Shown here one piece after another: positions 22,101 through 23,818 of a stretch of 23,818 nucleotides of DNA. Made by a program: the position numbers and the translations under genes. Source of the stretch: an uncultured Planctomycetales bacterium (GTDB lineage: Bacteria > Planctomycetota > Planctomycetia > Isosphaerales > Isosphaeraceae); the NCBI GenBank assembly GCA_937907525.1, contig CALCIB010000271.1, forward strand, positions 1-23,818, read 5' to 3'. Below the pieces are notes generated by a model. That model saw only the letters and a list, made by a program, of their open reading frames with translations, was not told the DNA's origin and searched no databases. The stretch's first letter is position 1. Each line of letters opens with the position of its first letter.

Positions 22101-23208
22101 TGTAGTCGACCGTCCCCCCCAGGCCGGCCGGCGCGCCGGGCTCGCCGGCGGCGATCTCCTCGTGGGCCAGGTTGAAGTCCAGAAGCATCGGCGCGCCGTC
22201 GGCGGCGATCAGGACGTTCGAGGGCTTCACGTCGCGGTGGAGGATCCCGCGCTCGTGGGCGTGGGCCAGCGCCTCGGCCAGCCGCGCGCCCCACCAGGCC
22301 AGGGCGCGGGGGAACGACCGCGAGGCCAGCTCCTGGCGGATCGGCGAGGGGACCGCGGCCGCCTGGGGGGCCGGCTCCAGCCGGTCCAGGCCCGCGACCA
22401 GGTCGGCGCCGCGGAGCGGCGCGTCGGCGTCGCGCGTCAGGTCCGCCAGCAGCCGGCTCAGGGTCACCCGGCCGAAGTACGGCATGCACAACACGTGCAT
22501 CCCGGTCGCCGGGTCGACGCTGTGGGAGTGGACCGGCACGATGTGGGTGTGTTGCAGCCGCGCCAGCGTCTGGGGCTCGCGCGAGCCCCGGAGGCTCACC
22601 TTCAGCGCCACGGCGCGATCGGCCAGTTGGGTCTCGCGGGCCAGGAAGACCCGCGCGAACGACCCCCGGCCCAACTCCTCGACCAACTGGAAGCCGGCCA
22701 CCAGGTCGCCCGGCTCGGGGAACCGGGGGCGGTCGCCCTTCCCCGGCGATTCGGCCGCGGTCGAGCCCTCGGCCAGATCGGAGCCGGAGGCGTCGCCCAG
22801 CAGGTCGTGGATGTCCAGCACCCGCCGCAACGGCTCGGCGTGGTCCGGGTAGCGGGCCGCGAAGGCGTCGAGCCCGGGGGCCTCGCCGGCCTCCTCCAGC
22901 AGGCAGTATTCCTCGTAGATCAGGGCGACGACCGTGTCCTCGCCCAGCTCGGGGAAGCGGCGGGCGTACCAGTCGGCGGAGGCGTGCTGGCCGGACTCCC
23001 AGCGCAGCGACATGTCGGCCCGAAGCAGGGCCAGCCGCGCGCCGGGGAAGCTCTCGGTCTCGGGCCAACCGGCGAGGAACGCGCGAGGGTCGGGACGGGC
23101 CCCGCTCGCCTCCGCCTCGCGCCAGGCCCGCTCGTAGCGCCGCGCCAGCCGCGCCGCGGAGGGGGTCGAGGCGTCCTCCCACGCGCGTCCCCAGACGCCC
23201 GCGTTCAT
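19180..23208 (-). CDS. Large Ser/Thr protein kinase with TPR repeats (DFN type), coupled to an ECF sigma factor
   Basis: The ATG at 23208 overlaps the sigma-factor stop as ATGA and has GGGAG 8 bases upstream, giving 1342 residues. An in-frame GTG at 23223 is less likely. Residues 1-160 are helical, with two motifs of the type WYARRFPEL and FAARYPDH, common ahead of planctomycete kinases. The kinase domain has LGRGSFARV (179-187), Lys203, HRD (324-326), DFN (344-346) instead of DFG, and APE (371-373). A membrane segment lies at about 503-523, then a coiled coil and roughly 700 residues of TPR-like repeats on the other side. It is probably a receptor kinase whose outer TPR region senses or scaffolds. 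The position right after the sigma factor suggests that sigma is a substrate or partner. Confidence 0.95.
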   Translation of the reverse strand: MNAGVWGRAWEDASTPSAARLARRYERAWREAEASGARPDPRAFLAGWPETESFPGARLALLRADMSLRWESGQHASADWYARRFPELGEDTVVALIYEEYCLLEEAGEAPGLDAFAARYPDHAEPLRRVLDIHDLLGDASGSDLAEGSTAAESPGKGDRPRFPEPGDLVAGFQLVEELGRGSFARVFLARETQLADRAVALKVSLRGSREPQTLARLQHTHIVPVHSHSVDPATGMHVLCMPYFGRVTLSRLLADLTRDADAPLRGADLVAGLDRLEPAPQAAAVPSPIRQELASRSFPRALAWWGARLAEALAHAHERGILHRDVKPSNVLIAADGAPMLLDFNLAHEEIAAGEPGAPAGLGGTVDYMAPEHLEALADGQGDLVDARADVFSLGVLLYEALLGVKPFEPPARRASIVESLLDAADGRRGDPRTLLPPDADLPAPLRAVLLRCLAPDPIDRYPGAGELAEDLQAVADDLPLAFAREPLWSRAIRRARRNRLRFATAAVVLAACAAAFAAAVNLNIERSSRRVEAERRLQRGEDLMGKREFDKALVQFEAAVKFAEGPSRSFLGRLLDWRNLRDLVERARLSLTEPDAHSDLERQEETAKEKARLARRNAAMRENAARIHRESEGLRMRFVGVVEGRAAAAEELVGLLKPFYVLGPRDWTGLDHNLGMLDAGERERLRAEVDELLFLWIVGVERAVDPARPQASARIAAAVEVCDKALKFSDPEGPWRELRARLLRKRGGGPAVAAGPEEPAPREEASALACFQWGLLHSAARRPGQAIAWLRRAVRIDWSNYWYQFYLGFLENDAGLRDEALMQYNVAAAVNPDSPWVLFSRARLLHERGAWDQAGEDMERALAMLKDRPESVPIRLELGYVHQALGDFPGARGRYAEVLAAAPEGRFGRAARLNLANIAAESGDAAAAEAEFGELLADDPDDDAARHSRALLHLRLGRAAAAASSLDALLERERRDEPRSDLLATRAVVRMMLDRDDEAVEDALAARRLAPSPARDRLVARALLAAGRIEDLQLDDPDAAAGFPLGGARLRADLTACERRLARVAGDDPESAFRARLTRAAILSALGRHAEATAAAAAALADSRGSSATACLVAARIARRASKLDEAFRHVDVGLRRDPDDPALLELRGALRAATGDPGAALDDLTLAAARSGTASAHAAKARALQALGFRESALGEWTQAVRRDPESARAYLGRALCRLALPDPSYDAALVDLEEAASWSRDDLDVEFGVVLAYARCLRGRPDRVFRWLTFARRAARRAWGRLQSWPPLLTAAAAFEGDRGRIRKSPTGLSLDVADFRVDPVRDGRARAARAPRGADAR

Positions 23209-23813
23209 TCGACCGGCTCCCACTCCGATTCCATGCGCCGCCTGAGGTCTTCCAGCACGCGCTGGACGGTTCGCTCGCTGACGCCCAGGCGGTCGCCGAT
23301 GTCCTTGCTCGACAGCCCTTGCGCCTTGAGCTCCAGCATCGTCCGACGTTCGCGGGGGACCAGCGCGTTGAGGCGGTCGAACGCCTCGTGGGCCTGGGCG
23401 ACCTCGCTGGGGGAGTCGATCGGGTCGGCGACCTCCCGCGGCCGGTCGCCGTCGGTCCAGAGCGGCTCCTCGCGGTGCATGTCGTTCTTCAAGCTGGCGG
23501 CGCGACGGTACTCGTCGATCACCTTGTTCTTCGCGGCCCGCGCCAGAAAGGCGACAAGGTGCCGCGAGTCCTCGAAGTCGGTGGGGGCGTCGCGCATCCT
23601 TCGGAAGAAGCTCCCCCAGACGCTCTGGAGGAAGTCCAGGGAGTCGAACCGCGACCGCAACAGCCGCGGCAACTGCCGCCGCACCACCAGCCGGACCTCC
23701 GGCTCGTAGCGCTGGAGCAGCTCGCGGGCGGCGGCCTGGTCTCCCTGCTGGATCCGTCGCAGGAAGTCGGCCAGCTCCCCTCCCCTTTGCACCGACGGAT
23801 CGCCGATCGACAT
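23205..23813 (-). CDS. ECF-type RNA polymerase sigma factor linked to a kinase
   Basis: The protein of 202 residues carries sigma region 2 (about 25-105, including DSLDFLQSVWGSFF and LARAAKNKVIDEYRR) and sigma region 4 (about 145-195, with a helix-turn-helix SSKDIGDRLGVSERTVQRVL). It directs RNA polymerase to a specific promoter set. Planctomycetes have many ECF factors encoded beside Ser/Thr kinases instead of anti-sigma factors, and none is seen here. After Gln63 the usual acidic residue is Ser64. The ATG at 23813 is 5 bases from the window edge, so its ribosome site and promoter are not visible and a longer N-terminus cannot be excluded. The stop overlaps the kinase start, so the two are co-translated. 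Confidence 0.93.
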   Translation of the reverse strand: MSIGDPSVQRGGELADFLRRIQQGDQAAARELLQRYEPEVRLVVRRQLPRLLRSRFDSLDFLQSVWGSFFRRMRDAPTDFEDSRHLVAFLARAAKNKVIDEYRRAASLKNDMHREEPLWTDGDRPREVADPIDSPSEVAQAHEAFDRLNALVPRERRTMLELKAQGLSSKDIGDRLGVSERTVQRVLEDLRRRMESEWEPVE

Positions 23814-23818
23814 GGCTC

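Noticed and set aside
19174..23709. A 1511-codon open frame on the plus strand
   Set aside because: It is antisense to the sigma and kinase genes, whose products have clear domains. Its protein is Arg/Gly/Gln-rich with no motif, typical of mirror frames in GC-rich DNA.

Overview
The window is GC-rich (roughly 70%) bacterial chromosome. It reads as a planctomycete, most likely of the Isosphaeraceae type (Paludisphaera, Singulisphaera and relatives). The clues are two proteins with the planctomycete 'LEPR-like' N-terminal motif, a PEP-CTERM protein, an Uma2-family protein, two very large Ser/Thr kinases fused to TPR repeats, and an ECF sigma factor overlapping one of those kinases. The placement is inferred from gene content, not from a marker-gene comparison. 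No transposase, phage gene, rRNA or tRNA gene was seen.

Layout. 1-2901 (+): the 3' part of thrS overlaps a fold-type II PLP dehydratase, followed by a UPF0175-like small protein that overlaps an unrecognised 202-residue gene. 2867-7846 (-): a zinc-ribbon membrane protein, an alpha/beta-hydrolase whose catalytic Ser and Asp appear to be lost, a CARDB-repeat surface protein with an LEPR-like motif, and an Uma2-family protein with a long coiled-coil tail. 8053-9909 (+): a DedA membrane protein with a TTG start, then a PEP-CTERM secreted protein with a good promoter, a long structured leader and a clear terminator. 9910-10589 has no gene but is full of nested palindromic repeats. 10590-13047 (+): a LarA-type (lactate racemase-like) enzyme, a tandem pair of 89-residue paralogues, and a PIN-domain toxin overlapping the second paralogue. 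13077-16082 (-): a kinase-TPR protein, divergent from an HD-GYP protein (16300-17493, +). 17474-23813 (-): an apparent operon of ECF sigma factor, kinase-TPR protein and LEPR surface protein.

How parts fit together. The last three genes overlap or nearly overlap (ATGA at the sigma/kinase junction) and look like one signalling unit. No anti-sigma factor is visible, so the kinase is the obvious candidate for controlling the sigma factor. A paralogous kinase with the same DFN (not DFG) motif lies next to an HD-GYP protein, suggesting a signalling-rich neighbourhood. The 12335-13047 pair is a toxin-antitoxin module with its own -10 box and a candidate operator. The upstream paralogue (12001-12270) looks like an orphan antitoxin.

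The most unusual non-coding structure is 10056-10538. A 54-base inverted repeat encloses a 164-bp palindromic element and abuts a second, similarly sized element of the same family.
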